Source: Trichinella spiralis (Eukaryota > Nematoda > Enoplea > Trichinellida > Trichinellidae). Taken from it: a stretch of DNA of 34,803 nt. The stretch spans positions 1,637,029 to 1,671,831 of the forward strand of contig CM012953.1 of NCBI GenBank assembly GCA_000181795.3, given 5' to 3'. A program made the position numbers and the translations under genes. This document shows positions 1 through 13,738 of this stretch, in pieces (the stretch's first letter is position 1; each line of letters starts with the position of its first letter). The notes under the pieces are model-generated. The model had not been told where the DNA came from. It worked only from the letters and a program-made list of their open reading frames with translations, and did not search any database.

Positions 1-189
1 CAGGTGAAAGCACATTGCTGGGAAACATTTTTTCTCATATAATAAAACACATTTGTGCAATTTTTAAAAGTGGTCTTTTGACGGTCATAGATTTGAACTT
101 CATTGAACTTGATTTTCTTAACACAGTAGTTCCGTTTTTTTGCTGGATAGAAAGTGTTTTTTCGATTATACATTGAATTATTCACTGCC

Positions 190-843
190 ATGAACAGGCC
201 ATTTGATAATATTGACGATCGTACTTTGGTAGTTTTGAATTGTCATAAAAATGTTACCGAAGAATTGCTGTACGAACTTTTCGTGCAAGCTGGTCCTGTA
301 CAAAATGTGAGAAAAAGAAAAACTTGTTCGCATGCGTTTGTTACATTTTTCCACTCCGAATCGGTTCCATATACCATAAACGTGATGAATGGTATACGTC
401 TTTTCGGACAGCCATTGCGCCTACGTCCGCGTCCACATACAATGCACTGCTTTGGTGAACCAAATGATTGTGATTATCCAGAGCCGCTGTGGTGTATATT
501 GATACCATACCCTCGTGAAGATTATGTGCGAGAAATGAAAATGAAAGATAGATTTCAGCGACAACAACAGCAGAGAGAGAGATATATGCGCAATATGCGA
601 AATACTCATCCCGGGTCTTCTTCATATCCTTATAGCCCTCGTGGTGCCAGACATTACGAATCTTATCGGCCTACTTATTGGACCCAAAGTTACTACGAAA
701 ATGAAAGAGAACGTTATGGGAGACAGTATCGTGGTAATACGTATAAAAACATTCGGGCTCCTTATTCTTATTCTTCTGCCAATCGTGGGAAATCTAGTCA
801 TCCTAAGAAGCAGTTCAAGAAAGGACATCCGCCAGCTCGTTAA
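190..843 (+). CDS. RBM7/RBM11-like RNA-binding protein, single RRM
   Basis: This is a 217-residue single-exon protein with one RNA recognition motif at about residues 10-82. RNP2 is LVVLNC (13-18) and RNP1 is centred on HAFVTF (48-53). The stretches VTEELLYELF, QAGPV and SVPY...MNGI.L.G.P closely follow human RBM7 and RBM11, whose RRM begins DRTLFVGNL. RBM7 is the RNA-binding subunit of the nuclear exosome targeting (NEXT) complex, together with MTR4 and ZCCHC8, and helps degrade promoter-upstream and other nuclear transcripts. After the RRM comes a Gln/Arg stretch (about 120-138) and a Tyr, Arg, Ser and Gly-rich tail ending in Lys/Arg, as in RBM7. I chose the ATG at 190; the same frame runs upstream to a GTG at 154 but with no earlier ATG. 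Family assignment is strong; the exact orthologue (RBM7 against RBM11) is an inference. Confidence 0.88.
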   Translation: MNRPFDNIDDRTLVVLNCHKNVTEELLYELFVQAGPVQNVRKRKTCSHAFVTFFHSESVPYTINVMNGIRLFGQPLRLRPRPHTMHCFGEPNDCDYPEPLWCILIPYPREDYVREMKMKDRFQRQQQQRERYMRNMRNTHPGSSSYPYSPRGARHYESYRPTYWTQSYYENERERYGRQYRGNTYKNIRAPYSYSSANRGKSSHPKKQFKKGHPPAR

Positions 844-1054
844 TACCTCTCTGTGATTTTTGCAGTCAGCATTTTTTTGCACTTGTATTTTTGGCAAAGC
901 TGAATATATTGCACGATTTATGTATATTTGCTGTTTTGATAGAAAGTGTTTTTAACAGCACTTTTCTAATAAGGTTGTTTATGTTTACAAATACTGTTTT
1001 GGGCAAGGTTGAAAATTGAAAGAAAATCATTTGTTGAAAAAAGAAGTTAATCAT

Positions 1055-1060
1055 AATAAA
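1055..1060 (+). terminator. Candidate poly(A) signal of the RBM7-like gene
   Basis: A plain AATAAA lies 212 bases after the stop codon of the RBM7-like gene, in AT-rich sequence. It is the first canonical hexamer I see downstream on this strand. Position fits a short 3' UTR, but such hexamers are common in AT-rich DNA. Confidence 0.4.
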
Positions 1061-1816
1061 TTAATGTCCATTATGCAAATGTTTTATCAAATAATTGAAA
1101 CAAATTCTGAACGTGAAAAAGTTTTTACGTTGAGTGAAGAAATGTGAAGTTTTTTATTCCATCGATTCCAAAATTTAAGTAATCAGTTTCATTACCATTA
1201 TTAATGCAGTTATCGAATTACCGTAAGGTGACTAAAACGAATTTATTTATGATTATACTTATTTTATAAAGTGTTGAATATAATTCAGTATAACATATTT
1301 TACGTTCAGCTTTTGTTACACGATTTTGATAGCAACTATAGAAACATGCAAATGCTGTATTTTTCCCGTAATTTTGTCTTAAAATATGACTGCGAAAATT
1401 TTAATTCAGCTGTTTAACCGAAAACTGTTCAGTAACACTGATGTTAATTTCATCAACAGCAAGACAATATTATTTTATTGACTATTTCAAAAATTAAAAG
1501 ATGCTTTCATATACAAAAAAAATTATTAAATCATCAGCTCAAAGCTTGTGTTTACTCCTTGAATTAATTTGTTAAGTTTAAAAAACATTTTCAACATCTC
1601 TCCCAATACGTTAAACAATTCTTTGAAGTTAAAAAATTAACATCACGTTAATCTGAACAACACCTCTGATACTGCTCATTTTGACATAAGAAATAAATTC
1701 AAAATGACATAAACACAAATTCCCGAGAATATATTTAATTTTGATGACTAAGCGTTTCAAATTTATCTATAAGTTTCTGTTTCATAAGATCACTTTTGAG
1801 AAAGGTTATACTTTGA
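1061..1816. other. Tail-to-tail spacer, no gene seen
   Basis: AT-rich spacer between the convergent RBM7-like and ATP synthase c genes. No ORF with convincing composition is present on either strand. It should contain the 3' UTR of the minus-strand gene, but I found no clear canonical signal for it. Confidence 0.6.
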
Positions 1817-2310
<494 letters not shown>

Positions 2311-2906
2311 CAAGCAAACTCTACTAACTAACATTACAAAGTACAATTCACAAATGAGATGAGTAAAATAACATATCATCAGCATATGACAGTATATCTT
2401 ATTTGAGTAAAAAGTATGGCATACAAAAGTTTGCAATTGACTACAATAAAATTCCACATTAAAGTAAAAAATACGGAAAACTTAATTTTTATTAAAATAA
2501 AATACATTTATATTCCAAAAACATTACAAAAATAATGTTTATTGACATTATAATGAATACAGTAATACTAGGTGATAAAAAATTATCAATTGGTAATCAT
2601 TACTATTAAAAGCATGAATATTTGCTAAAAATTTTTCATTATATGTTATAATTTATAAGAAGCTAAATGAAGCTTTTTGAGTTCCTATTAATCTACTTGA
2701 ATTCACAGTATTGTCAGACCGTAAGATGTTCAATAAAACATCAAAGTCTGTTGTTAATGAGTCGTTTGAACTTTTAGTTTTCTGTTTGATTGTTTACAGT
2801 ACAATATATTGATGTGATTAATGATTATTGATTTAAACAATTTTCATTAGTGATGTGACGATGCATTGATAAAAGAAATTTTTAATCATACACCATTATT
2901 TTAATA

Positions 2907-3174
2907 ATGAAATCAAGAATTATTGTTCTTGATAAGGCGAGATTAGATTCAAAAAAAGGTTAGTGTTTTTAATTTGTGTAAAGTAACTGTTTACAATTTT
3001 TAATGTGTTCAATATGTAATTTTTAATTTAAGTGCTTAAAGGTGTCTGTTTTTTTGCGAGTATTTTATGAAAACTTTACCAGTATCCTCTTTTCAGTTTT
3101 TTAAATTAGAATGGTTGATCTATAATGTATTGTGTTGCGTACGTGAAGTAACTTTTCCTAAAGTCTCCATCCAG
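2907..3174 (+). CDS. Candidate two-exon start of an unrecognised gene
   Basis: An ATG at 2907 opens a 17-codon stretch (MKSRIIVLDKAR and on) that ends at 2958 before a GTTAGT donor. An acceptor-like CCAG at 3081-3082 starts a second open segment, 3083-3174, in matching phase. It ends in a CAG followed by GTAAAAGT. Together they read 48 codons without a stop. Later exons cannot be traced with confidence, and I recognise no domain. Candidates further on are an ORF from ATG 3707 to 3925 and a block at 4825-5085. The splice sites and phase are seen in the sequence; that it is a gene is inference, and the surrounding AT-rich DNA makes chance exons likely. Confidence 0.25.
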
Positions 3175-4824
3175 GTAAAAGTATAAATCAGATGGTTCTT
3201 TTTTTATTTTTAATTTTTCATTGCTCTGTTCAAACTTTTAAGTGTAGTTTTTTTAATGTTGATTTTAAAGATGTCGTTGAAATAAAGAATAACAGGTTAT
3301 TTTTGCATTATATAATTATTCATATCAGTTGTGTGTTGTGAGCAATTGTTAATTAAAAAGTACAGACGTTAATACATCATAGATCCATTACAGAGTTATA
3401 ATAAGACTAGAAGGTTATTTCTGCAGTTTATATTAAACGTCGAATTATTGAAAGAATTCATTTTAAAAATATTGCATTTGTGAAGCAAATGTGAATGTTT
3501 TTCTTGGGTTTCTTTCTGATGATGTGAAGGATTCTTGTGTGAACATTATTTCAGTATGATGAAGCCTTTCTTTAAAACGAATTTCACTTTTAATATCATT
3601 TTATTGTTCAACAGCTGAAAATAAATTAATAATCTAGCGCATCACCTAATATAATTATTTCAATTTTGTTCTATTAGATTTTCAACAAACAAAAATATGT
3701 TAATAAATGAACGATATTTTTCAATGCCACTTTGATGGTCGTCGATATTTAAATTACGCTTCATCAAAGGACAGTGTAGCTTTGCAATATTTTTTTAAAG
3801 TTTTTGAAAAAAAATTCATTTACATTTTTGGCTTCTTCAAAATTGCAGTCTTCTGCCAAGTGAGCTGTTTACAAGATGTGGCAGTTTACGTGTCAGTTCA
3901 GAAAGTGAGTGTAACATTTTACTAAGTACTCCGCAAGTATTTGAAACAATCTGTTATTTTGAGATGTTATCTAGTATGCCATGTGACAAATGCTAATGAC
4001 AAGCGTGATAAATTGTGATTTCTTAAATAAATAGCATTATGCAGTTTAAAATGAAGATAAAATTCCCTTAATCGTGTACTTTTGTTATTTTGGAAAGTAT
4101 TCGTGTAAACAAAAAAGAAAAGATGATGGAAGAAAAGTAGTTTGAATTTTCCAATAGTAATAATATTAAAATGCATTGCAACGAAATGTTACAGCTTTCA
4201 ACTTTGAATTTGCTTGTTTCAAGATGCATGTTCACATTTAAGAAAAAAAAGCAATGCATGGAAAGTTTGTTCATGGTTGTTGACGTAGTCATCTTCAGCA
4301 TTTTTATAAGAATCTCTTTTTTAACCTTGTTAGAATTGAAAAATATATATTCTAGATTAACTGTTGAAAACGATGAAATTTGGCAAATTTGAAATGAATA
4401 TTTAAAAAATTAGCATAAATATGTTTAAATAAAAAGCATGTCAATGATGAAGTTGGTAAAGTTGATTGTGTAGAAATTTATTTTTTCATCGTGTTGGAAA
4501 GATTAACAAAAACGGAAAATGGAATCCAATTTGATCAAGTGATGATGATGTTTTTGAAGTTTGAACAATTGAAAACAGAAGAAGAATATTTGCATAAAAT
4601 TTTGATATTAATTTGAATGCAATTTTCTTGTTATTGATAAATATAAGTTTAAAAAATTCCATTAGCATGAATTGTTTTGATTTTTAGATTATGAAGAAGA
4701 AATGAAAGATGACGAAAGCAGAATATGTATATACATATATATATATAAAGGATTATAATCAACACCAGTTCATTATGTAATTTGAGTTCATTTGCTTTGT
4801 TGTTGTTTATTTGTTTGTTTATTT

Positions 4825-5085
4825 ATGATTTTAAAACAAAAAATGCAGCTTACTTCTCTTGCAAGCCTTCGGCAACAGTGTAAGCCAGTTTTTGTTCAAG
4901 GTCGTCGTCCAACAACAGGCTATTTTGTGATAAACGCTTTCTTCTTAAGACGTTCTCACTCAACGTATGTCGACAAAGTACAGCAACAGCGTGTTTCATC
5001 ACTTACTCCACTTCTGCCCCGTTCAACACAGCTTCGACAATCTATTACCGAAGTGAATCACACTTTATGCAAATTATTCCACTAA
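4825..5085 (+). CDS. Unrecognised small ORF or terminal exon, Arg/Gln-rich
   Basis: An 86-codon ORF from the ATG at 4825 (a second in-frame ATG is at 4843) to TAA at 5083-5085. From the second ATG it begins MQLTSLASLRQQCKP, then has Arg-rich stretches (QGRR, FFLRRSHSTY) and a Gln/Ser/Leu tail ending in Cys, Lys, Leu, Phe and His. Base composition and codon variety are clearly richer than in the flanking AT-rich DNA, which argues for coding. The basic, acid-poor N-terminal part could be a mitochondrial presequence, or this may be only the last exon of a gene starting near 2.9 kb. I recognise no family. Confidence 0.33.
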   Translation: MILKQKMQLTSLASLRQQCKPVFVQGRRPTTGYFVINAFFLRRSHSTYVDKVQQQRVSSLTPLLPRSTQLRQSITEVNHTLCKLFH

Positions 5086-7561
5086 ATGAATATTTGAAAA
5101 AGCCACTGTTTGTTTGTTGTTAATTGTTTTCGACATTTGATCTGAATGTAAGTTGATTTGAAAATTATCACTAATAAATATGAGTAATTTTTTTTTGTTT
5201 TTAATATTATACGAACGGCGTTATTGAGCCAATAATAAGCAGATTTCGAATAGATGGTGTAGAGATAGAGGCACATGATGCATACATATTTCACTGTTCA
5301 TCCCGGTGATCACAGGCATTTGCTGACAAGTTTGCCATTTTGACAGAGTTCAAAGATGAAAAGAAATCGCTCATTAAAATTAAGACAAATTTTGTTTTTT
5401 TCAAAAAATTTAAATGAATATTTAAAACATTTAAAAAAGAAAACAAAAATGCCATCGAATTGTAAATTATGAAAGTTTTGAAATTGTCATCTGTTTATTT
5501 TTTACATTGTGACAAATGGATAAATTGGCTTGGCGAAAGTTGAATGCTAATTATGAGAATAAATTTGAATTGAATCACGTTTGTAAATTTCAAATAAAAA
5601 TTTCTCAGCATCATCATCCAATTTTTACTTTTACCATATCCAATAGTTGTTGCATTAATAAAGCTGGGTGATAAAGAGTGAAATTTACAAATGTACAAAT
5701 TTTATTGACAATGAAAACAGTGTGTCTTTTATAATCAATTAGTTCATGGTTTACACTGGAGCTGAAAATTTGTACAACAATCAAAAATTTTCATCTGTGG
5801 ATGGTCACTCATTTTTACGAGCTTATTTCCCTATTTTTGTTCATTGAAGTAATTTATTTAAAACTTTTTGAAAATTTGATTAAATAAAAATTTATTGATT
5901 ATTTTATTGAAAAAAAGACAAAGTTTTAAATAAAATTCACCAATATTGTAATGTGCAATAATGATAAAAATGAGCAGAGTCGTCGTGATGATTCATTTAT
6001 TTAGTTAAATCTTATTAATATAAAAAAGGAGCATTAATTTTGAGTGGAAAATTTGAATATGCTTTTTTGCCTTTTAATTTGAATTTTCATTGCAAGATTA
6101 AGTACAATATTTAGCTGGTTTTTTTGTTTCAGTACGTATACTCTGATGTAGGATGCTTTTTACTTGGAAGAAATAGCAAAAAAAAACAAAAAATAATATT
6201 TTCAAATAATTTGCATATTTTGGGCACGTGATTGTTGCTGGAATAGTGGGAAAAAATAAAAAATGTTGCCTGATCAGATCTCTGGGAGAATAAAATTGTG
6301 GAATAGTAAAAAAAGATGTTGCCGGCTTGTGTTGCGCATGCGGTGGGCTGTGGCGCGCGTGATGATCAAGCGACCGTCCAACTGCAGTTTAAGGTCGTAC
6401 AGTATCAATAAGGTCATTGTCTTTTTACAGTACCGTCCAGTACCGGTCGGTTGTAAAGCTTCTACTTTTCCTGGACCAGGGACAGGCTGGTGCAAATTTC
6501 TTTTTATGAAAAAACACATGAACTCTCTCTTACTCTCGCTTCTCCTTCACTATTAGTGTTTTCACACCAGCCGGGTGGCACCGCCCTGCATGGATTACCA
6601 TTTCTATAGGTTTCGCTGATTTTTGCTTTTGCCCCTTTTACTTTTGAATATTCAAATTTTTCAACAATACTTATTTTAGGTAAGTGATATTCAAATTCAA
6701 ACAACAACTAACATTTAGTAATTGTTAAAGTTGAAATCGTTTATCATCAAATGGTTATTATAAAGTTCAGAATATTTTCAATTTGTTATTTTTAATACTT
6801 TTTCATAAAACAGCTACATTACAATAAAGTGAATTATTGAAATGGTTGATTTAATTGAAAAAAAAGTCATCATATCTGACATAAACTGTATTTGCTCTGT
6901 CTTCTGTATTGTGATCTGATTGTGTGATACTGGCATGTTGTTCTATTTTTATTGTTCCGCTTTCATATTTAAATTTTAGCTACTTTTGTATTTTGATTTC
7001 TTTTGTCTGCTTTTCAATAAAATTTAAATCAATTCTTCAAGTTCACCTGTGCACTTCCACTTTGTCTATTCAATAGTTCACATAATTGTTTGAAAGTTGT
7101 TCATTTAATTTAAATAATATTTGCATAATTTGCAATGCTAATGACGCTTTTTTACAAATTGAGCAGAAAAAAAGTTTTTCATTATCTTCGTGAAAGGGAT
7201 ATTCTTTTTTCCTTCCTTTTCAAAAAGGAAATCATCATCATACGTCGAAATTTACAATTGAATCGAACAATATGTTGAAAGGTATTATTTTGTTGACAGA
7301 ATTGCATTTTGTTGTTTAGCTATTGTACGTTGAAATTGTTGATAAATATTTGCTTTGTTCAATGAATCTTCTATAAGCAGGGGATTGTATATAATATGCA
7401 GCTGTGTGCATCTGCCACGGGCACACAGTTCAGCACTTTTTAATACGATGATAATGATAATCAATGTTTTAATGAAAATCTTTTTCGCCACGGAAAGGTG
7501 AAAAATTATTATTGAGTTCGGTTGTTTAATTAGAATAGATGACATTACCGTTTGACGGAAA
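5086..7561. other. AT-rich spacer with one GC-richer patch
   Basis: Mostly AT-rich sequence with homopolymer runs and no convincing ORF. The exception is about 6260-6620, where composition becomes balanced. This patch includes near-repeats (ACCGTCCAGTACCGG) and a 97-codon plus-strand ORF that lacks recognisable features. It might be an exon cluster, a promoter or an old repeat fragment. Confidence 0.5.
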
Positions 7562-7762
7562 ATGCCAGCTTTTGCCACGTCAACGCGTCATCATTTCCCT
7601 GTCAAGTGTCTTTGTGAAGAACAAGCGGCAGCTTGCCTCGGCAAATATTTTAAGCGTTTTCTGAACATCACTTGTCCGCTCTTGTCGAGCAAGATCCGCG
7701 ATGAACAGTTTCAATCTAATCAAAAAATTCCCATGCTGAGTACAACTGCTCAACAAGCGACA
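7562..7762 (+). CDS. Candidate first exon of an unrecognised gene
   Basis: ATG at 7562 opens 67 codons (MPAFATSTRHHFPVK and on) that stop being gene-like exactly at a good donor, ACA followed by GTAAGC, at 7763. The segment has mixed codon use and five Cys in balanced composition. The same frame read through the donor turns into Phe/Asn/Ser-rich low-complexity sequence, as expected for an intron. An in-frame stop lies just upstream of the ATG. I cannot find the downstream exons and recognise no domain. It may also be chance. Confidence 0.3.
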
Positions 7763-10700
7763 GTAAGCAATTTCAATTTTTTAATTTTAAATTTCAAATC
7801 AGCACGACAATTTATTTTCATTTCTAAATCCACCAAACAACAGATTGATCATTTTGAAAACTTCGTATATTCTTTATTTTTTTCACTAAATCCCTCGTCG
7901 TCTCATCGCATTTTTCTTTTTATTGATGCATTAGAATTTGTTAAATTAATTTCGAGCTTTAATTTTGCGTAGAAGCTTCGCTGGTCATTTTGCTCGTACT
8001 CTTCCTTGTATGGAGGCAATTATTGTGCAGCAATGGTTTTGTGACAATTGATTCGAATTCTTCTCTCTCTGTCGAAGATTTTCAAAAATCTTTTCCTTCT
8101 TTCACAGCAATTTTCACTCCTCTTTTCCTCTTTCCTATTTTCCTTTTCAACAAAATAAGTAGAAAAAAACAACCAATATTCGACGATATTTACCAGGCTA
8201 GCATGTAAATTTCCGCCTCGTTGCGGCTAACGATACCCCTGGATGATGCAGTATTGCGTCACTGATCTGCTGCACCCACGCGTGCATGCGACACACGACA
8301 GGCGACGATCAATCAACAAGCTATGATTTTCCACACAAACGCACTTATTCACTTCTTTATGCCATTGCGACATTAAACGTCATTGTTTGCTCGCGTCAAC
8401 GTTCCTCTTTTTCAATATTCATTCCAATTTTTAAAAACAGTTCAATCCACTCAAATTGATGTTCATTTTTCGCTGAATATTTTCAATTTTCACCCAACCA
8501 GATAATCCAATTCACACCAATCTACACTTTTACTTGCGAAATTTTTCACCATTCAAACTCTTCCTTATATTTCAATTTTTACAGTAACTATTATAGCGTT
8601 CAAGTAAGTATTTTTACCAATTTCAGAGTAAGTTTATCATACTTTTATATATTTTATTTTGTTTTTCTTTATGATAACTTTTTTTGACAAATTATTTTTT
8701 ATTTAATAAAATATTGGTAATCATATTTAAAAAATTTTAATTTTTACAATAAAAACCAAATTGTTATTAATACAATATTTCGTAAAAATTTCACGTAAAA
8801 ATTTCTGAATATTTAATCTTGCCCATTTTTCGTTAATTAAATGTTAATAAAAAATGAATAGGCTAATGGTAATTTAATGTTTCTCTTTACAACTGAACAG
8901 ATTATTAATAATGTTATTAGTTTTCTGAATTTAATTACTTGCAAATCGCTAAACCAATGTACAGTACTTTCAAGTACAATAGCTGGCAGGAAATTTGAAA
9001 AAGCAACATTTCATATTTTTAGTGAAGTGAAGCATTGTTTATAACTTGTTTTGATCATCTCATATCTGCTTCTGCCTCATTGGTTTTTTCACTTTTTTTC
9101 AAATCCAAGGAAATTTCGTCCACTTTTCTGTATTTGTACAGTTTTTCTCATCCGTCAGACACAAGTCACAAGGTAGCCATGTATTCGATGATTAATTACA
9201 ATTTCGAGTATGTGTTTGTAATGTAGATTTTTTTTCTGTGAATTCTATTCAATTGAAGTGGTAGCTATTGCTGAAAGTTTTCTTTTTTTGCTAGTGAAAT
9301 TTTCGTCTCATTTATGTGTTTCATTTTTTGTTCCACGATGAAAAAGTGTCAACTTATTAAATGTGAATGTTGAAAATGTTTGAATTTTGATTCAAAGAAA
9401 ACATTGCAGGAACAAAAAGTTCAAATTTCGATTTACTTTTTCGCTATTGATTTTCATCCAGAATTATCAGTACAATTCAGCGTGTTTTCATGCTTAAAAA
9501 GGAAGCTCAGCAAAAGTTGTAACCAGAAGAAAGTAGCCACAGTTCATTAAACTATCAGAAAAAAATGCCTTCTATTTGATGGTGTCAAGGTTTTATTGAT
9601 GTCAAGTGACAGACGGTGCGATGGTTTTTTGATGTATAAATTAGTTTTACATCTAGTGTAAATGCGCGTGCCCGTGTAATACTTTTAATTTTTTATTTGA
9701 AATACTTTTCCGTGTAATCAATTTCAGATAATCGTTATCATTTTACAATAGTACTGCTGTGAATTAAGCGTTTATATTTTTTTATATTATGCTCATTGAG
9801 ATGAATAAGTGTTCATTTTTATTATTCTAAAAGCATAATTTGCGTAGTAATAACTAATGTGGGTTTTAATTGGCAATTGTGGAAAAATATTGTTTTTAAT
9901 ATCACTCATCTTGATTGTTAGAAAGCTTTGAACATTTTGTCATCTATTTTTTTTAAAAATATCAATCTGCCTATTTCATGAACTGTGCTGTTCGATGATC
10001 GTTTATTTAATTACGTTTACAGTGCAATCGTACATATGTGTATGGTGTCGTCATTAATAACTTGTTTTTGTCACATATTTACATTTTCCTATTTATATTG
10101 GCTTTTATTATCGTTATATATTTATTGGTTAAACTGATATTGGGTTATCTTATTATTGTTTTTTTTTGCCTGCCATATACAGAATTTCATTCATTGTTAC
10201 GCCTCACGTTTGATCATCACGTTGTTGTCGAAGGTGAACTTTGAAAATGCAAATTTATTTCAATTTGTTCCATTTGAATAGTAGTAATTTTGTTTATACA
10301 AAGGTAAATTTTGCGATTAACTGCTGAACATTTGAATTTATCTCTGGGCAATATTTGCAGCTTTTCGATAGCATCGATTTTCTTTTACGACAGTTTTACT
10401 TTAACATTGTTCAATTGATTTCAATTTCTTCCAACAAATTTAACGAAAACTTTTGATTAAAATCTGTGAATTATTATTGTTTTTTATTTTTTGTTGTTGT
10501 TTTTAGATTTGTTTGAAATCGATTAGTTTTTATAGTCTGTTTTCTTTGTTTTTATTTTTATAGATCAGTGCGTGAAAATAAATCAGCAGAATTGAAAACG
10601 CAAAATCCATACCTCTCCCTCCCCCCCTTTCAATTGCCGCTTGTAGGTGGTGATGTGAATTTGAAATTTTTCTCCAAGTCACAAAAGCTTCGGTTTCATT

Positions 10701-13320
10701 AATAATAGTCCACATATAGCTTTCGCATTGTTAATTGAAAACGCGGCATATTATTCAATGTTTGCTGAAATTGGTGTTTGATTTTGCGCTCGTTAAAAAT
10801 TATTTATTTTATTAACAAATTATAGTAATTTTTTTGTTCAATTTTTATTTTTCTGTTATTGAACATCGTGGCAAGGAAAAGGATAGAAGTTCGATTGTGA
10901 ATTTTTGTTTTTCAATTTTTCTTTTTTGATGTGCTTTTGATAGGGACTTTGCATATGAAACCAAAAGAAAACAGAATAACTTTGAAATTTTCGTTCAGAT
11001 TGCATAATAGCGAATGTGAAATGTTAAATGCTTGTCACTGTTCATCGTATACGGTGCCAGTCTGTGACTTGTTGACGAAAAGGGAAATTTTTTCCAATAC
11101 GCACACACACACACACACTCTACCCGGAAATGGGAAAACATTGCAGTGGCAAATAAAATAATGTGCCGTTGTCATTGAGACAATATTTCACCAGGCTTTT
11201 TCAGCTAGTGTTCATAAATTTGTACACATACTGCAAATGTGATCGGTTTTATCTCACACCGCTTTTTCACGGTACAGGCATAAATTTTTTGCTCCAATCA
11301 TAAAATTATTGTCTATATATGTTCAAATTTGCAAAAAGTGGGTTATTTTATTTATTGTTTAGTGTTGTGGTCGTATTTTTCAGACTGTCATTGCAGGATA
11401 TTATCACTTGAAAATTGATGGTAGATTTAAATTTCAATTTAATCTACTTCTCTTTGATTATTAATTAATCTTTTTTTTATTTTATTATCTTCTTCTTTGG
11501 TCCAAATATTATTCAGCTGATCATTATTTATTCAACTGCTGTAATTCGCTTACTGTACATAGACATTGCTTGAAACGATCAAGAAAGAGAGAGAGAGATA
11601 AGGAAGAAAGCAGCCTAAAATTGAACAATTTTTAATGCATTTTTATTTTACACAGTTGACAATTCAAAATAGCCATCATTCTTCACTGGAAACTGTACTG
11701 ACTGCACTGGAAAATGTGCAATTTCAAACTGTCGTCTGGATATAGTAAGTAAATAAGCATGCATGTATGGATTTATTATGAATTTTACGATTGATTGAAA
11801 TTTGAAAAGTGAATTGACTATTTTTAGCGGTTGTTTGTTTTTTTTTCTTGTTGTTGTTTCAATTATCATTTTCTTCAAGGAAGGAACTTGCGTTGTCAAT
11901 TATCCCACTGACGGCAGTATATGAATTTGTAATTTCCGTTTGATGATCTATTTTGAAGCGTTTCTTGTCCTGCTCTTTGGTGGTCTTTGAATTATTTTCA
12001 CAAAAAAAAGCATCACCAATGCTTTTGCTTGCTTGGGATAGGGGTTTTTTTTTAAATATTTTTTTTATCGATCCAATTGCTCGGCTGATTGCGTACACTT
12101 CCGTCTGGGCGGAAATTTTTATGAATCAAAATTCTCGTCTAGCTTTGACCGATTTATGCTCGCAAATTGTTGCTTCTTGTTTCAACCGCAGTTTCAGATT
12201 GGTTGGTTTAAGCAGCAGCAGCAGCAGTGTCTTGCTTCCTTATCTCTTGTTTCGGCTTTTTCTTCTTCTGTACTGATATTCCCTTCGACTAAACAACTAT
12301 ATATATATGCTTTTGCAATTATTATACTTTTTAATATCAATTTTTCGATAATACTTTGTACGTAAGTAATGTTTTGCATTTCAGTTGAATGAACAATTTT
12401 GTATTTTGTTATGAAGCTTTCGTTGGAAAAAAAAAGTTTGCATATTGCACGTTGATCTAGATTTTCTAGATGCTGTCAGGCGGAAAAGTGAATTTGATCA
12501 TGCCGCCGGGCATTTTTACTCCTCGCCTTGTTGGCTTGTTATAGAATGATTTCAATATTGTTGACGACGGTGATGAATTTTGACACGAAAACAGCTGTTG
12601 ATTGTCAATTTTCACTAGCGGAACTGTTTTTCTATCCCGGAAAATATTTGAATAATATTTAATAATTAACGATTTTCATTTTTCTTACTTTTCGCTTCCT
12701 CGTCTATATTAAATGTACCTGTGGTTGTGTTTTTCTTTTTGATGTCCAACTTGTTCAATGTTTGCAACCGGTGAATGAGCTGCTGTTTGATAACTTTTAT
12801 TTTTTCTCCATAATTGTCGAAATTATTAATATCACATTTGCCAGAGTGAGTGGATTATTCCATTCTTTATCAACGAATTTCCAGTACATTGTTTGGTTGA
12901 TAATTTTTTTTCTTTGAAAATATACGAACTGTTTGTTATTATTATTATTATTATTTAGTCGAACATTTTGCCCGTCGATATTTTTTGTTGCTTTCATTTT
13001 CTCTTCCTCATTTGATGAATTATTATGAAAAATTTTCTTTTTCGAATATTTTGACACGCACCGATATTTTGATTGATGTTTTTCAGAAAGAGGAAAAAAA
13101 AAATATTTTTTCACAATTTTTTAAAGAATATTTATTTATTTTTTTTCTCTGGGCCAATTTTTATTTTGGGTGGATTTTGTTTGTTTATTCGTTTGTTTGT
13201 TTTAATTTTTGAAATGGAAAATATTTACAACTGACTGACGATGCACGCTGGTAATGTATGCCAAGGGAGGAGGATTTATTATTTGATTTTTGTTTGTCGA
13301 TTTTCTGTTGTTTATTGTAG
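7763..13320. other. Long AT-rich region, no gene seen
   Basis: About 5.5 kb of AT-rich DNA with many T and A runs. The only notable patch is about 8195-8340, where CG-containing, balanced sequence interrupts the AT-rich background; it could be a promoter or small exon. Simple repeats include an AC run near 11101-11116, AGC repeats near 12212-12227 and TTA repeats near 12938-12956. ORFs here are short and low in complexity. It could be the intron of an unseen gene, intergenic DNA, or both. Confidence 0.5.
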
Positions 13321-13590
13321 AAGAGTCGACTTTTGTCAGTGCGTCGAAGCGACACGTTCGCAAGCGAAACGCGTGTGTGCGTGTGTGTGTGTCTACAAAA
13401 CGCAACGTTGTATCCAACGATCCGCGTCGGTTCCGTGTTTGTTGTGTTTGAATGAATATGCAAATTTTTCCGCCCTTCCCCCTCCCCGTTCGCGTTCGTT
13501 TGATTTTATTCTACTGGCGGTTCGGTTGGCTTTTCTCAGTCGATCCGGGAAGGGAGCGGAGGGACGAGTTTCGCGGTTGCTACTGTACTT
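13320..13590 (+). promoter_or_regulatory. CpG-rich promoter-like stretch upstream of the MEIOC-like gene
   Basis: CpG dinucleotides are dense here, for example GTGCGTCGAAGCGACACG, CGATCCGCGTCGG and CGTTCGCGTTCG, against a background where CpG is rare. The stretch ends about 150 bases before the MEIOC-like start codon and contains a short GT run near 13373-13391. A 124-codon ORF crosses it but has no recognisable domain and probably reflects the GC rise. I read it as the promoter and 5' UTR of the next gene. Confidence 0.4.
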
Positions 13591-13738
13591 GACACGACTG
13601 ATGTTTATTTTTTAATTTTTTTGTTGTTCCAGTTGTATTTTGCTTTGTGTGCAGTCTGTTGCGTGCTAGCACAGTTGGACGAGCAGTGAAGAGAGAAAAT
13701 TTCCTTGCGCACATTTGAAAAGAGAAAAATCTCCCCCA

